From: Pardosa pseudoannulata
Taxonomy: Eukaryota > Arthropoda > Arachnida > Araneae > Lycosidae
DNA length: 64,000 bases
Reading direction: 5' to 3'
Assembly (NCBI GenBank): GCA_032207245.1
Contig: CM063509.1
Location: 1,075,774-1,139,773, forward strand
Positions 53,049 to 63,281 of this stretch are shown here, in pieces (the first letter of the stretch is position 1; each line of letters begins with the position of its first letter). Made by a program: the position numbers and the translations under genes. The notes under the pieces were generated by a model. The model did no database searches. It worked only from the letters and a program-made list of their open reading frames with translations, and was not told the DNA's origin.

Positions 53049-54713
53049 TCACCGTGTAGGTCTTTTAAAAGCGAAGAGATTGATACTATATTTATTATAA
53101 TTCATTATGTTTATAAGAGCAGAATCGCGAACGTGTAAATTTTCTGTAGTTTAATTTTGCGAATTTTCCGCTGTTTTCGGAAATATACCCAAATAACTCC
53201 TCCATTTTCTGTTGAAACATGGAACAATGCATATCACCGTGTAGGTCTCTTAAAGACGAAGAGATTGATACTATATTTATTATAATTCATTATGTTTATA
53301 AGAGCAGAATCGCGAACGTGTAAATTTTCTGTAGTTGAATTTTGCGAATTTTCCGCTGTTTTCGGAAATATACCCAAATAACTCCTCCATTTTCTGTTGA
53401 AACATGGAACAATGCATATCACCGTGTAGGTCTCTTAAAGACGAAGAGATTGATACTATATTTATTATAATTCATTTTGTTTATAAGAGCAGAATCGCGA
53501 AAGTGTAAATTTTCTGTAGTTGAATTTTGCGAATTTTCCGCTGTTTTCGGAAATATACCCAAATAACTCCTCCATTTTCTGTTGAAAAATGGAACAATGC
53601 ATATCACCGTGTAGGTCTCTTAAAGACGAAGAGATTGATACTATATTTATTATAATTCATTTTGTTTATAAGAGCAGAATCGCGAAAGTGTAAATTTTCT
53701 GTAGTTGAATTTTGCGAATTTTCCGCTGTTTTCGGAAATATACCCAAATAACTCCTCCATTTTCTGTTGAAACATGGAACAATGCATATCACCGTGTAGG
53801 TCTTTTAAAGACGAAGAGATTGATACTATATTTATTATAATTCATTCTGTTTATAAGAGCAGAATCGCGAACTTGTGAATTTTCTGTAGTTGAATTTTGC
53901 GAATTTTCCGCTGTTTTCGGAAATATACCCAAATAACTCCTCCATTTTTTGTTGAAACATGGAACAATGCATATCACCGTGTAGGTCTTTTAAAGACGAA
54001 GAGATTGATACTATATTTATTATAATTCATTCTGTTTATAAGAGCAGAATCGCGAACGTGTAAATTTTCTGTAGTTGAATTTTGCGAATTTTCCGCTGTT
54101 TTCGGAAATATACCCAAATAACTCCTCCATTTTCTGTTGAAACATGGAACAATGCATATCACCGTGTAGGTCTTTTAAAGACGAAGAGATTGATACTATA
54201 TTTATTATAATTCATTATGTTTATAAGAGCAGAATCGCGAACGTGTAAATTTTCTGTAGTTGAATTTTGCGAATTTACCGCTGTTTTCGGAAATATACCC
54301 AAATAACTCCTCCATTTTCTGTTGAAACATGGAACAATGCATATCACCGTGTAGGTCTTTTAAAGACGAAGAGATTGATACTATATTTATTATAATTCAT
54401 TCTGTTTATAAGAGCAGAATCACGAACGTGTGAATTTTCTGTAGTTGAATTTTGCGAATTTTCCGCTGTTTTTGGAAATATAACCAAATAACTCCTCAAT
54501 TTAATGTTGAAACATGGAACAATGCATATCACCGTGTAGGTCTCTTAAAGACGAAGAGATTGATACTATATTTATTATAATTCATTCTGTTTATAAGAGC
54601 AGAATCACGAACGTGTGAATTTTCTGTAGTTGAATTTTGCGAATTTTCCGCTGTTTTCGGAAATATACCCAAATAACTCCTCCATTTTCTGTTGAAACAT
54701 GGAACAATGCATA

Positions 54714-54899
54714 TCACCGTGTAGGTATTTTAAAGACGAAGAGATTGATACTATATTTATTATAATTCATTATGTTTATAAGTGCAGAATCGCGAACGTG
54801 TAAATTTTTCTGTAGTTGAATTTTGCGATTTTTCCGCTGTTTTTGGAAATATACCCAAATAACTCCTCAATTTAATGTTGAAACATGGAACAATGCATA
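54714..54899. repeat. Recombinant monomer, standard left / D right
   Basis: The copy has standard tctgtagttgaattttgcg, then D-type gatttttccgctgtttttgg and ctcaatttaatg. It is the mirror of the recombinant at 35433. An extra T makes it 186 bp. Confidence 0.75.
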
Positions 54900-55454
54900 T
54901 CACCGTGTAGGTCTCTTAAAGACGAAGAGATTGATACTATATTTATTATAATTCATTCTGTTTATAACAGCAGAATCGCGAACGTGTAAATTTTCTGTAG
55001 TTGAATTTTGCGAATTTTCCGCTGTTTTCGGAAATATACCCAAATAACTCCTCCATTTTCTGTTGAAACATGGAACAATGCATATCACCGTGTAGGTCTC
55101 TTAAAGACGAAGAGATTGATACTATATTTATTATAATTCATTCTGTTTATAAGAGCAGAATCGCGAACGTGTGAATTTTCTGTAGTTGAATTTTGCGAAT
55201 TTTCCGCTGTTTTCGGAAATATACCCAAATAACTCCTCCATTTTCTGTTGAAACATGGAACAATGCATATCACCGTGTAGGTCTCTTAAAGACGAAGAGA
55301 TTGATGCTATATTTATTATAATTCATTCTGTTTATAAGAGCAGAATCGCGAAAGTGTAAATTTTCTGTAGTTGAATTTTGCGAATTTTCCGCTGTTTTCG
55401 GAAATATACCCAAATAACTCCTCCATTTTCTGTTGAAACATGGAACAATGCATA

Positions 55455-56009
55455 TCACCGTGTAGGTCTTTTGAGGACGAAGAGATTGATTTTATATTTA
55501 TTATAATTCATTATGTTTATAAGAGCAGAATCGCGAACGTGTAAATTTTCTTTGTTTTAATTTTGCGATTTTTCCGCTGTTTTTGGAAATATAACCAAAT
55601 AACTCCTCAATTTAATGTTGAAACATGGAACAATGCATATCACCGTTTAGGTTTCTTAAAGACGAAGAGATTGATACTATATTTATTATAATTGATTATG
55701 TTTATAAGAGCAGAATCGCGAACGTGTAAATTTTCTGTAGTTGCATTTTGCGAATTTTCCGCTGTTTTCCGAAATATACCCAAATAACTCCTCCATTTTC
55801 TGTTGAAACATGGAACATTGCATATCACCGTGTAGGTCTTTTAAAGACGAAGAGTTTGATACTATATTTATTATAATTCATTCTGTTTATAAGAGCAGAA
55901 TCGCGAACGTGTAAATTTTCTGTAGTTGAATTTTGCGAATTTTCTGCTGGTTTCCGAAATATATCAAAATAACTCCTCCATTTTCTGTTGAAACATGGAA
56001 CAATGCATA
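55455..56009. repeat. Three-monomer D-led block, copy 2
   Basis: Copy 2 of the block at 52494, with ctttgttttaatt, a second monomer ending ggaacattgc, and a third with gagtttg and tttccgaaat. Private additions are gattgattttat and tcaccgtttaggtttctt. Confidence 0.65.
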
Positions 56010-56194
56010 TCACCGTGTAGGTCTTTTGAAGACGAAGAGATTGATACTATATTTATTATAATTCATTCTGTTTATAAGGGCAGAATCACGAACGTGTGAA
56101 TTTTCTGTAGTTGAATTTTGCGAATTTTTCGCTGTTTTCGGAAATATACCCAAATAACTCCTCCATTTTCTGTTGAAACATGGAACAATGCATA

Positions 56195-56563
56195 TCACCG
56201 TGTAGGTCTTTTAAAGACGAAGAGATTGATTTTATATTTATTATAATTCATTATGTTTATAAGAGCAGAATCGCGAACGTGTAAATTTTCTTTGTTTTAA
56301 TTTTGCGATTTTTCCGCTGTTTTTGGAAATATAACCAAATAACTCCTCAATTTAATGTTGAAACATGAAAAATGCATATCACCGTTTAGATTTCTTAAAG
56401 ACGAAGAGATTGATACTATATTTATTATAATTCATTATGTTTATAAGAGCAGAATCGCGAACGTATAAATTTTCTGTAGTTGAATTTTGCGAATTTTCCG
56501 CTGTTTTCGGAAATATACCCAAATAACTCCTCCATTTTCTGTTGAAACATGGAACAATGCATA
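56195..56563. repeat. Partial duplicate of the D-led block, 740 bp on
   Basis: A D copy with ctttgttttaatt and gattgattttat is followed by a copy with tcaccgtttag and tttctt. The first two monomers thus repeat those at 55455-55824 at an offset of four monomers. Confidence 0.7.
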
Positions 56564-56929
56564 TCACCGTGTAGGTCTTTTAAAGTCGAAGAGATTGATA
56601 CTATATTTATTATATTTCATTATGATTTTAAGAGCAGAAACGCGAAAGTGTAATTTTTCTTTATTTTATTTTTGCGATTTTTCCGCTGTTTTTGGAAATA
56701 TACCCAAATAACTCCTCAATTTAATGTTGAAACATGGAACAATGCATATCACCGTGTAGGTCTCTTAAAGACGAAGAGATACTATATTTATTATAATTCA
56801 TTCTGTTTATAAGAGCAGAAACGCGAAAGTGTAAATTTTCTGTAGTTGAATTTTGCGAATTTTCCGCTGTTTTCGGAAATATACCTAAATAACTCCTCCA
56901 TTTTCTGTTGAAACATGGAACATTGCATA
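56564..56929. repeat. D monomer plus 4-bp-deletion monomer
   Basis: A D copy with gtcgaagag and agaaacgcgaaag (56564-56748) is followed by a 181-bp copy reading gagatact (56749-56929). It parallels 47511-47876. Confidence 0.8.
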
Positions 56930-57114
56930 TCACCGTGTAGGTCTTTTAAAGACGAAGAGTTTGATACTATATTTTTTATAATTTATTCTGTTTATAAGAG
57001 CAGAATCGCGAACGTGTAAATTTTCTGTAGTTGAATTTTGCGAATTTTCCGCTGTTTTCTGAAATATACCCAAATAACTCCTCCATTTTCTGTTGAAAAA
57101 GGGAACAATGCATA

Positions 57115-57299
57115 TCACCGTGTAGGTCTTTTAAAGTCGAAGAGATTGATACTATATTTATTATATTTCATTATGTTTTTAAGAGCAGAAACGCAAAAGT
57201 GTAAATTTTCTTTATTTTATTTTTGCGATTTTTCCGCTGTTTTGGGAAATATACCCAAATAACTCCTCAATTTAATGTTGAAACATGGAACAATGCATA
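57115..57299. repeat. Class D monomer
   Basis: A D copy with gtcgaagag, tttcattatg and ctttattttatttttgcg, close to the one at 56564 three monomers earlier. Confidence 0.8.
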
Positions 57300-57483
57300 T
57301 CACCGTGTAGGTCTCTTAAAGACGAAGAGTTTGATACTATATTTTTTATAATTCATTATGTTTATAAGAGCAGAATAGCGAACGTGTAAATTTTCTGTAG
57401 TTGAATTTACGAATTTTCCGCTGTTTTTGGAAATATACCCAAATAACTCCTCCATTTTCTGTTGAAACATGGAACAATGCATA

Positions 57484-57645
57484 TCACCGTGTAGGTCTTT
57501 AAAAAACGAAGAGATTGATACTATATTTATTATAATTCATTATGTTTATAAGAGCAGAATCGCGAACGTGTAAATTTTCTGTAGTTGAATTTTGCGAATT
57601 TTCCGCTGTTTTCGGAAATATACCCAAATAACTCCTGTAGGTCTT
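57484..57645. repeat. Truncated 162-bp monomer
   Basis: The copy breaks after caaataactcct, rejoins at gtaggtctt, and then restarts with tcaccgtgtagg. The 3' part of the monomer is missing. Confidence 0.8.
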
Positions 57646-57830
57646 TCACCGTGTAGGTCTCTTAAAGACGAAGAGATTGATACTATATTTATTATAATTC
57701 ATTATGTTTATAAGATCAGAATCGCGAAAGTGTAAATTTTCTGTAGTTGAATTTTGCGAATTTTCCGCTGTTTTCGGAAATATACCCAAATAACTCCTCC
57801 ATTTTCTGTTGAAACATGGAACAATGCATA

Positions 57831-57951
57831 TCACCGTGTAGGTCTTTTAACGTGAAATTTTCTGTAGTTGAATTTTGCGAATTTTCCGCTGTTTTCGGAA
57901 ATATACCACAATAACTCCTCCATTTTCTGTTGAAACATGGAACAATGCATA
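57831..57951. repeat. Truncated 121-bp monomer
   Basis: The sequence jumps from gtcttttaa to cgtgaaattttctg and loses 64 bp including the whole variable block. Confidence 0.85.
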
Positions 57952-58321
57952 TCACCGTGTAGGTCTTTTAAAGACGAAGAGATTGATACTATATTTATTA
58001 TAATTCATTTGTTTAATAATAGCAGACTCACGAACGTTGTAAATTTTCTGTAGTTGAATTTTGCGAATTTTCCGCTGTTTTCGGAAATATACCCAAATAA
58101 CTCCTCCATTTTCTGATGAAACATGGAACAATGCATATCACCGTGTAGGTCTTTTAAAGACGAAGAGATTGATGCTATATTTATTATATTCATTCTGTTT
58201 ATAAGAGCAGAATCGCGAACGTGTAAATTTTCTGTAGTTGAATTTTGCGAATTTTCCGCTGTTTTCGGAAATATACCCAAATAACTCCTCCATTTTCTGT
58301 TGAAAAATGGAACAATGCATA

Positions 58322-58658
58322 TCACCGTGTAGGTCTTTTAAAGACGAAGAGATTGATACTATATTGTAGGTCTTTTAAAGACAAAGAGATTGATTTCCGC
58401 TGTTTTCGGAAATATACCCAAATAACTCCTCCATTTTCTGTTGAAACATGGAACAATGCATATCACGGTCTTTTAAAGACGAAGAGATTGATACTATATT
58501 TATTATAATTCAATATTTATTATAATTCATTCTGTTTATAAGAGCAGAAACGCGAACGTGTAAATTTTCTGTAGTTGAATTTTGCGAATTTTCCGCTGTT
58601 TTCGGAAATATACCCAAATAACTCCTCCATTTTCTGTTGAAACATGGAACAATGCATA
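58322..58658. repeat. Two rearranged monomers (141 and 196 bp)
   Basis: In the first, tactatatt joins to gtaggtcttttaaagac, then gattg joins directly to atttccgctg. In the second, tatcac joins to ggtctttt and an aatatttattataattca segment is duplicated at about 58510-58530. Confidence 0.8.
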
Positions 58659-58872
58659 TCACCGGCAGAATCGCGAACGTGTAAATTTTCTGTAGTTGAA
58701 TTTTGCGAATTTTCCGCTGTTTTCGGAAATATACCCAAATAACTCCTCCATTTTCTGTTGAAACATCGAACGTGTAAATTTTCTGTAGTTGAATTTTGCG
58801 AATTTTCCGCTGTTTTCGGAAATATACCCAAATAACTCCTCCATTTTCTGTTGAAACATGGAACAATGCATA
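58659..58872. repeat. Two truncated monomers (121 and 93 bp)
   Basis: The first copy joins tatcaccg directly to gcagaatcgcg, losing 64 bp. The second joins gaaacat to cgaacgtg, losing 92 bp, about half a monomer. Confidence 0.85.
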
Positions 58873-59058
58873 TCACCGTGTAGGTCTTTTAAAAACAATG
58901 CATATCACCGTGTAGGTCTTTTAAAGACGAATTATGTATAAGAGCAGAATCGCGAACGTGTAAATTTTCTGTAGTTGAATTTTGCGAATTTTCCGCTGTT
59001 TTTGGAAATATACCCAAATAACTCCTCCATTTTCTGTTGAAACATGGAACAATGCATA
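58873..59058. repeat. Partial monomers (32 and 154 bp)
   Basis: A 32-bp fragment (tcaccgtgtagg to ttttaaaaacaatgcata) is followed by a restart of the monomer, which then jumps from aaagacgaa to ttatgtataag. Confidence 0.8.
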
Positions 59059-59428
59059 TCACCGTGTAGGTCTTTTAAAGACGAAGAGATTGATACTATA
59101 TTTATTATAATTCATTATGTTTATAAGAGCAGAATCGCGAACGTGTAAATTTTCTGTAGTTGAATTTTGCGAATTTTCCGCTGTTTTCGGAAATATACCC
59201 AAATAACTCCTCCATTTTCTGTTGAAACATGGAACAATGCATATCACCGTGTAGGTCTTTTAAAGACGAAGAGATTGATACTATATTTATTATAATTCAT
59301 TATGTTTATAAGAGCAGAATCGCGAACGTGTAAATTTTCTGTAGTTGAATTTTGCGAATTTTCCGCTGTTTTCGGAAATATACCCAAATAACTCCTCCAT
59401 TTTCTGTTGAAACATGGAACAATGCATA

Positions 59429-59549
59429 TCACCGGCAGAATCGCGAACGTGTAAATTTTCTGTAGTTGAATTTTGCGAATTTTCCGCTGTTTTCGGAAAT
59501 ATACCCAAATAAATCCTCCATTTTCTGTTGAAACATGGAACAATGCATA
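59429..59549. repeat. Truncated 121-bp monomer with the same breakpoint as 58659
   Basis: The junction tatcaccg/gcagaatcgcg is identical to the one 770 bp upstream. The copy otherwise differs by aaataaatcctcc. Confidence 0.85.
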
Positions 59550-59744
59550 TCACCGTGTAGGTCTTTTAAAGTCGAAGAGATTGATACTATATTTATTATA
59601 TTTCATTATGTTTATAAGAGCAGAATTGCGAACGTGTAAATTTTCTATAGTTGTTTGTAGTTGAATTTTGCGAATTTTCCGCTGTTTTCGGAAATATACC
59701 CAAATAACTCCTCCATTTTCTGTTGAAACATGGAACAATGCATA
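59550..59744. repeat. 195-bp monomer with short duplication
   Basis: A 10-bp insertion gives tatagttgtttgtagttg at about 59645-59662. It carries gtcgaagag and tttcattatg, shared with the D copies at 56564 and 57115. Confidence 0.8.
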
Positions 59745-61961
59745 TCACCGTGTAGGTCTCTTAAAGACGAAGAGATTGATACTATATTTATTATAATTCA
59801 TTCTGTTTATAAGAGCAGAATCGCGAAAGTGTAAATTTTCTGTAGTTGAATTTTGCGAATTTTCCACTGTTTTCGGAAATATACCCAAATAACTCCTCCA
59901 TTTTCTGTTGAAACATGGAACAATGCATATCACCGTGTAGGTCTTTTAAAGACGAAGAGTTTGATACTATATTTTATATAATTTATTCTGTTTATAAGAG
60001 CAGAATCGCGAACGTGTAAATTTTCTGTAGTTGAATTTTGCGAATTTTCCGCTGTTTTCGGAAATATACCCAAATAACTCCTGCATTTTCTGTTGAAACA
60101 TGGAACAATGCATATCACCGTGTAGGTCTTTTAAAGACGAAGAGATTGATACTATATTTATTATAATTCATTATTTTATAAGAGCAGAATCGCGAACGTG
60201 TAAATTTTCTGTAGTTGAATTTTGCGAATTTTCCGCTGTTTTCGGAAATATACCCAAATAACTCCTCCATTTTCTGTTGAAACATGGAACAATGCATATC
60301 ACCGTGTAGGTCTCTTAAAGACGAAGAGATTGATACTATATTTATTATAATTCATTCTGTTTATAAGAGCAGAATCGCGAAAGTGTAAATTTTCTGTAGT
60401 TGAATTTTGCGAATTTTCCGCTGTTTTCGGAAATATACCCAAATAACTCCTCTATTTTCTGTTGACAAATGGAACAATGCATATCACCGTGTAGGTCTTT
60501 TAAAGACGAAGAGATTGATACTATATTTATTATAATTCATTATGTTTATAAGAGCAGAATCGCGAACATGTAAATTTTCTGTAGTTGAATTTTGCGAATT
60601 TTCCGCTGTTTTCGGAAATATACCCAAATAACTCCTCCATTTTCTGTTGAAACATGGAACAATGCATATCACCGTGTAGGTCTTTTAAAGACGAAGAGAT
60701 TGATACTATATTTATTATAATTCATTATGTTTATAAGCAGAATCGCGAACGTGTAAATTTTCTGTAGTTGAATTTTGCGAATTTTCCGCTGTTTTCGGAA
60801 ATATACCCAAATAACTCCTCCATTTTCTGTTGAAACATGGAACAATGCATATCACCGTGTAGGTCTTTTAAAGACGAAGAGATTGATACTATATTTATTA
60901 TAATTCATTATGTTTATAAGAGCAGAATCGCGAACATGTAAATTTTCTGTAGTTGAATTTTGCGAATTTTCCGCTGTTTTCGGAAATATACCCAAATAAC
61001 TCCTCCATTTTCTGTTGAAACATGGAACAATGCATATCACCGTGTAGGTCTTTTAAAGACGAAGAGTTTGATACTATATTTTTTTATAATTTATTCTGTT
61101 TATAAGAACAGAATCGCGAACGTGTAAATTTTCTGTAGTTGAATTTTGCGAATTTTCCGCTGTTTTCGGAAATATACCCAAATAACTCCTCCATTTTCTG
61201 TTGAAACATGGAACAATGCATATCACCGTGTAGGTCTTTTAAAGACGAAGAGATTGATACTATATTTATTATAATTCATTATGTTTATAAGAGCAGAATC
61301 GCGAACGTGTAAATTTTCTGTAGTTGAATTTTGCGAATTTTCCGCTGTTTTCGGAAATATACCCAAATAACTCCTCCATTTTCTGTTGAAACATGGAACA
61401 ATGCATATCACCGTGTAGGTCTTTTAAAAACGAAGAGATTGATACTATATTTATTATAATTCATTATGTTTATAAGAGCAGAATCGCGAACGTGTAAATT
61501 TTCTGTAGTTGAATTTTGCGAATTTTCCGCTGTTTTCGGAAATATACCCAAATAACTCTCCATTTTCTGTTGAAACATGGAACAATGCATATCACCGTGT
61601 AGGTCTTTAAAAAACGAAGAGATTGATACTATATTTATTATAATTCATTATGTTTATAAGAGCAGAATCGCGAAAGTGTAAATTTTCTGTAGTTGAATTT
61701 TTCGAATTTTCCGCTGTTTTCGGAAATATACCCAAATAACTCCTTCATTTTCTGTTGAAACATGGAACAATGCATATCACCGTGTAGGTCTCTTAAAGAC
61801 GAAGAGATTGATACTATATTTATTATAATTCATTCTGTTTATAAGAGCAGAATCGCGAAAGTGTAAATTTTCTGTAGTTGAATATTGCGAATTTTCCACT
61901 GTTTTCTGAAATATACCCAAATAACTCCTTCATTTTCTGTTGAAACATGGAACAATGCATA

Positions 61962-62331
61962 TCACCGTGTAGGTCTCTTAAAGACGAAGAGTTTGGTACT
62001 ATATTTATTATAATTCATTCTGTTTATAAGAGCAGAATCGCGAACGTGTAAATTTTCTGTATTTTAAATTTGCGAATTTTCCGCTGTTTTCGGAAATATA
62101 CCCAAATAAAACTCCTCAATTTAATGTTGAAAACAATGGAACAATGCATATCACCGTGTAGGTCTTTTAAAGACGAAGAGATACTATATTTATTATAATT
62201 CATTATGTTTATAAGAGCAGAATCGCGAACGTGTAAATTTTCTGTAGTTGAATTTTGCGAATTTTCCGCTGTTTTCGGAAATATACCCAAATAACTCCTC
62301 CATTTTCTGTTGAAACATGGAACAATGCATA
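61962..62331. repeat. D-like mosaic plus 4-bp-deletion monomer
   Basis: The first copy (189 bp) has gtattttaaatttgcg and ctcaatttaatg but standard sequence between them, and extra bases in aaataaaactcc and gaaaacaatgg. The second (62151-62331, 181 bp) reads gagatact. Confidence 0.8.
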
Positions 62332-63268
62332 TCACCGTGTAGGTCTTTTAAAGACGAAGAGATTGATACTATATTTATTATAATTCATTATGTTTATAAG
62401 AGCAGAATCGCGAACGTGTAAATTTTCTGTAGTTGAATTTTGCGAATTTTCCGCTGTTTTCGGAAATATACCCAAATAACTCCTCCATTTTCTGTTGAAA
62501 CATGGAACAATGCATATCACCGTGTAGGTCTTTTAAAGACGAAGAGATTGATACTATATTTATTATAATTCATTATGTTTATAAGAGCAGAAATCGCGAA
62601 CGTGTAAATTTTCTGTAGTTGAATTTTGCGAATTTTCCGCTGTTTTCGGAAATATACCCAAATAACTCCTCCATTTTCTGTTGAAACATGGAACAATGCA
62701 TATCACCGTGTAGGTCTCTTAAAGACGAAGAGATTGATACTATATTTATTATAATTCATTCTGTTTATAAGAGCAGAATCGCGAAAGTGTAAATTTTCTG
62801 TAGTTGAATTTTGCGAATTTTCCGCTGTTTTCGGAAATATACCCAAATAACTCCTCCATTTTCTGTTGAAACGTGGAACAATGCATATCACCGTGTAGGT
62901 CATTTAAAGACGAAGAGATTGATACTATATGTATTATAATTCATTATGTTTATAAGAGCAGAATCGCGAACGTGTAAATTTTCTGTAGTTGAATTTTGCG
63001 AATTTTCCGCTGTTTTCGGAAATATACCCAAATAACTCCTCCATTTTCTGTTGAAACATGGAACAATGCATATCACCGTGTAGGTCTTTTAAAGACGAAG
63101 AGATTGATACTATATTTATTATAATTCATTCTGTTTATAAGAGCAGAATCGCGAACGTGTAAATTTTCTGTAGTTGAATTTTGCGAATTTTCCGCTGTTT
63201 TCGGAAATATACCCAAATAACTCCTCCATTTTCTGTTGAAACATGGAACAATGCATATCACCGTGTAG

Positions 63269-63281
63269 GTCTTTTAAAGAC
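63269..63281. other. 13-bp palindrome GTCTTT-T-AAAGAC (example copy)
   Basis: In monomers with ctttt this is a perfect inverted repeat with 6-base arms and a 1-base centre. In monomers with ctctt a single T-to-C change breaks one pair. The two alleles are interspersed through the array, so the palindrome is present in perfect or one-mismatch form along its whole length. Confidence 0.6.

Larger units (their letters stand above)
46725..57483. repeat. Array section 7: D-rich domain with private variants
   Basis: cattatg copies become common immediately after the gap. D copies start at 47511, 51575, 51759, 52494, 54714, 55455, 56195, 56564 and 57115. Variants confined to this part include gtgtgaatt (about 51.9-56.1 kb), agaaacgcg (47.5-58.6 kb) and gattgattttat (55455 and 56195). 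No gene is seen. Confidence 0.8.
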
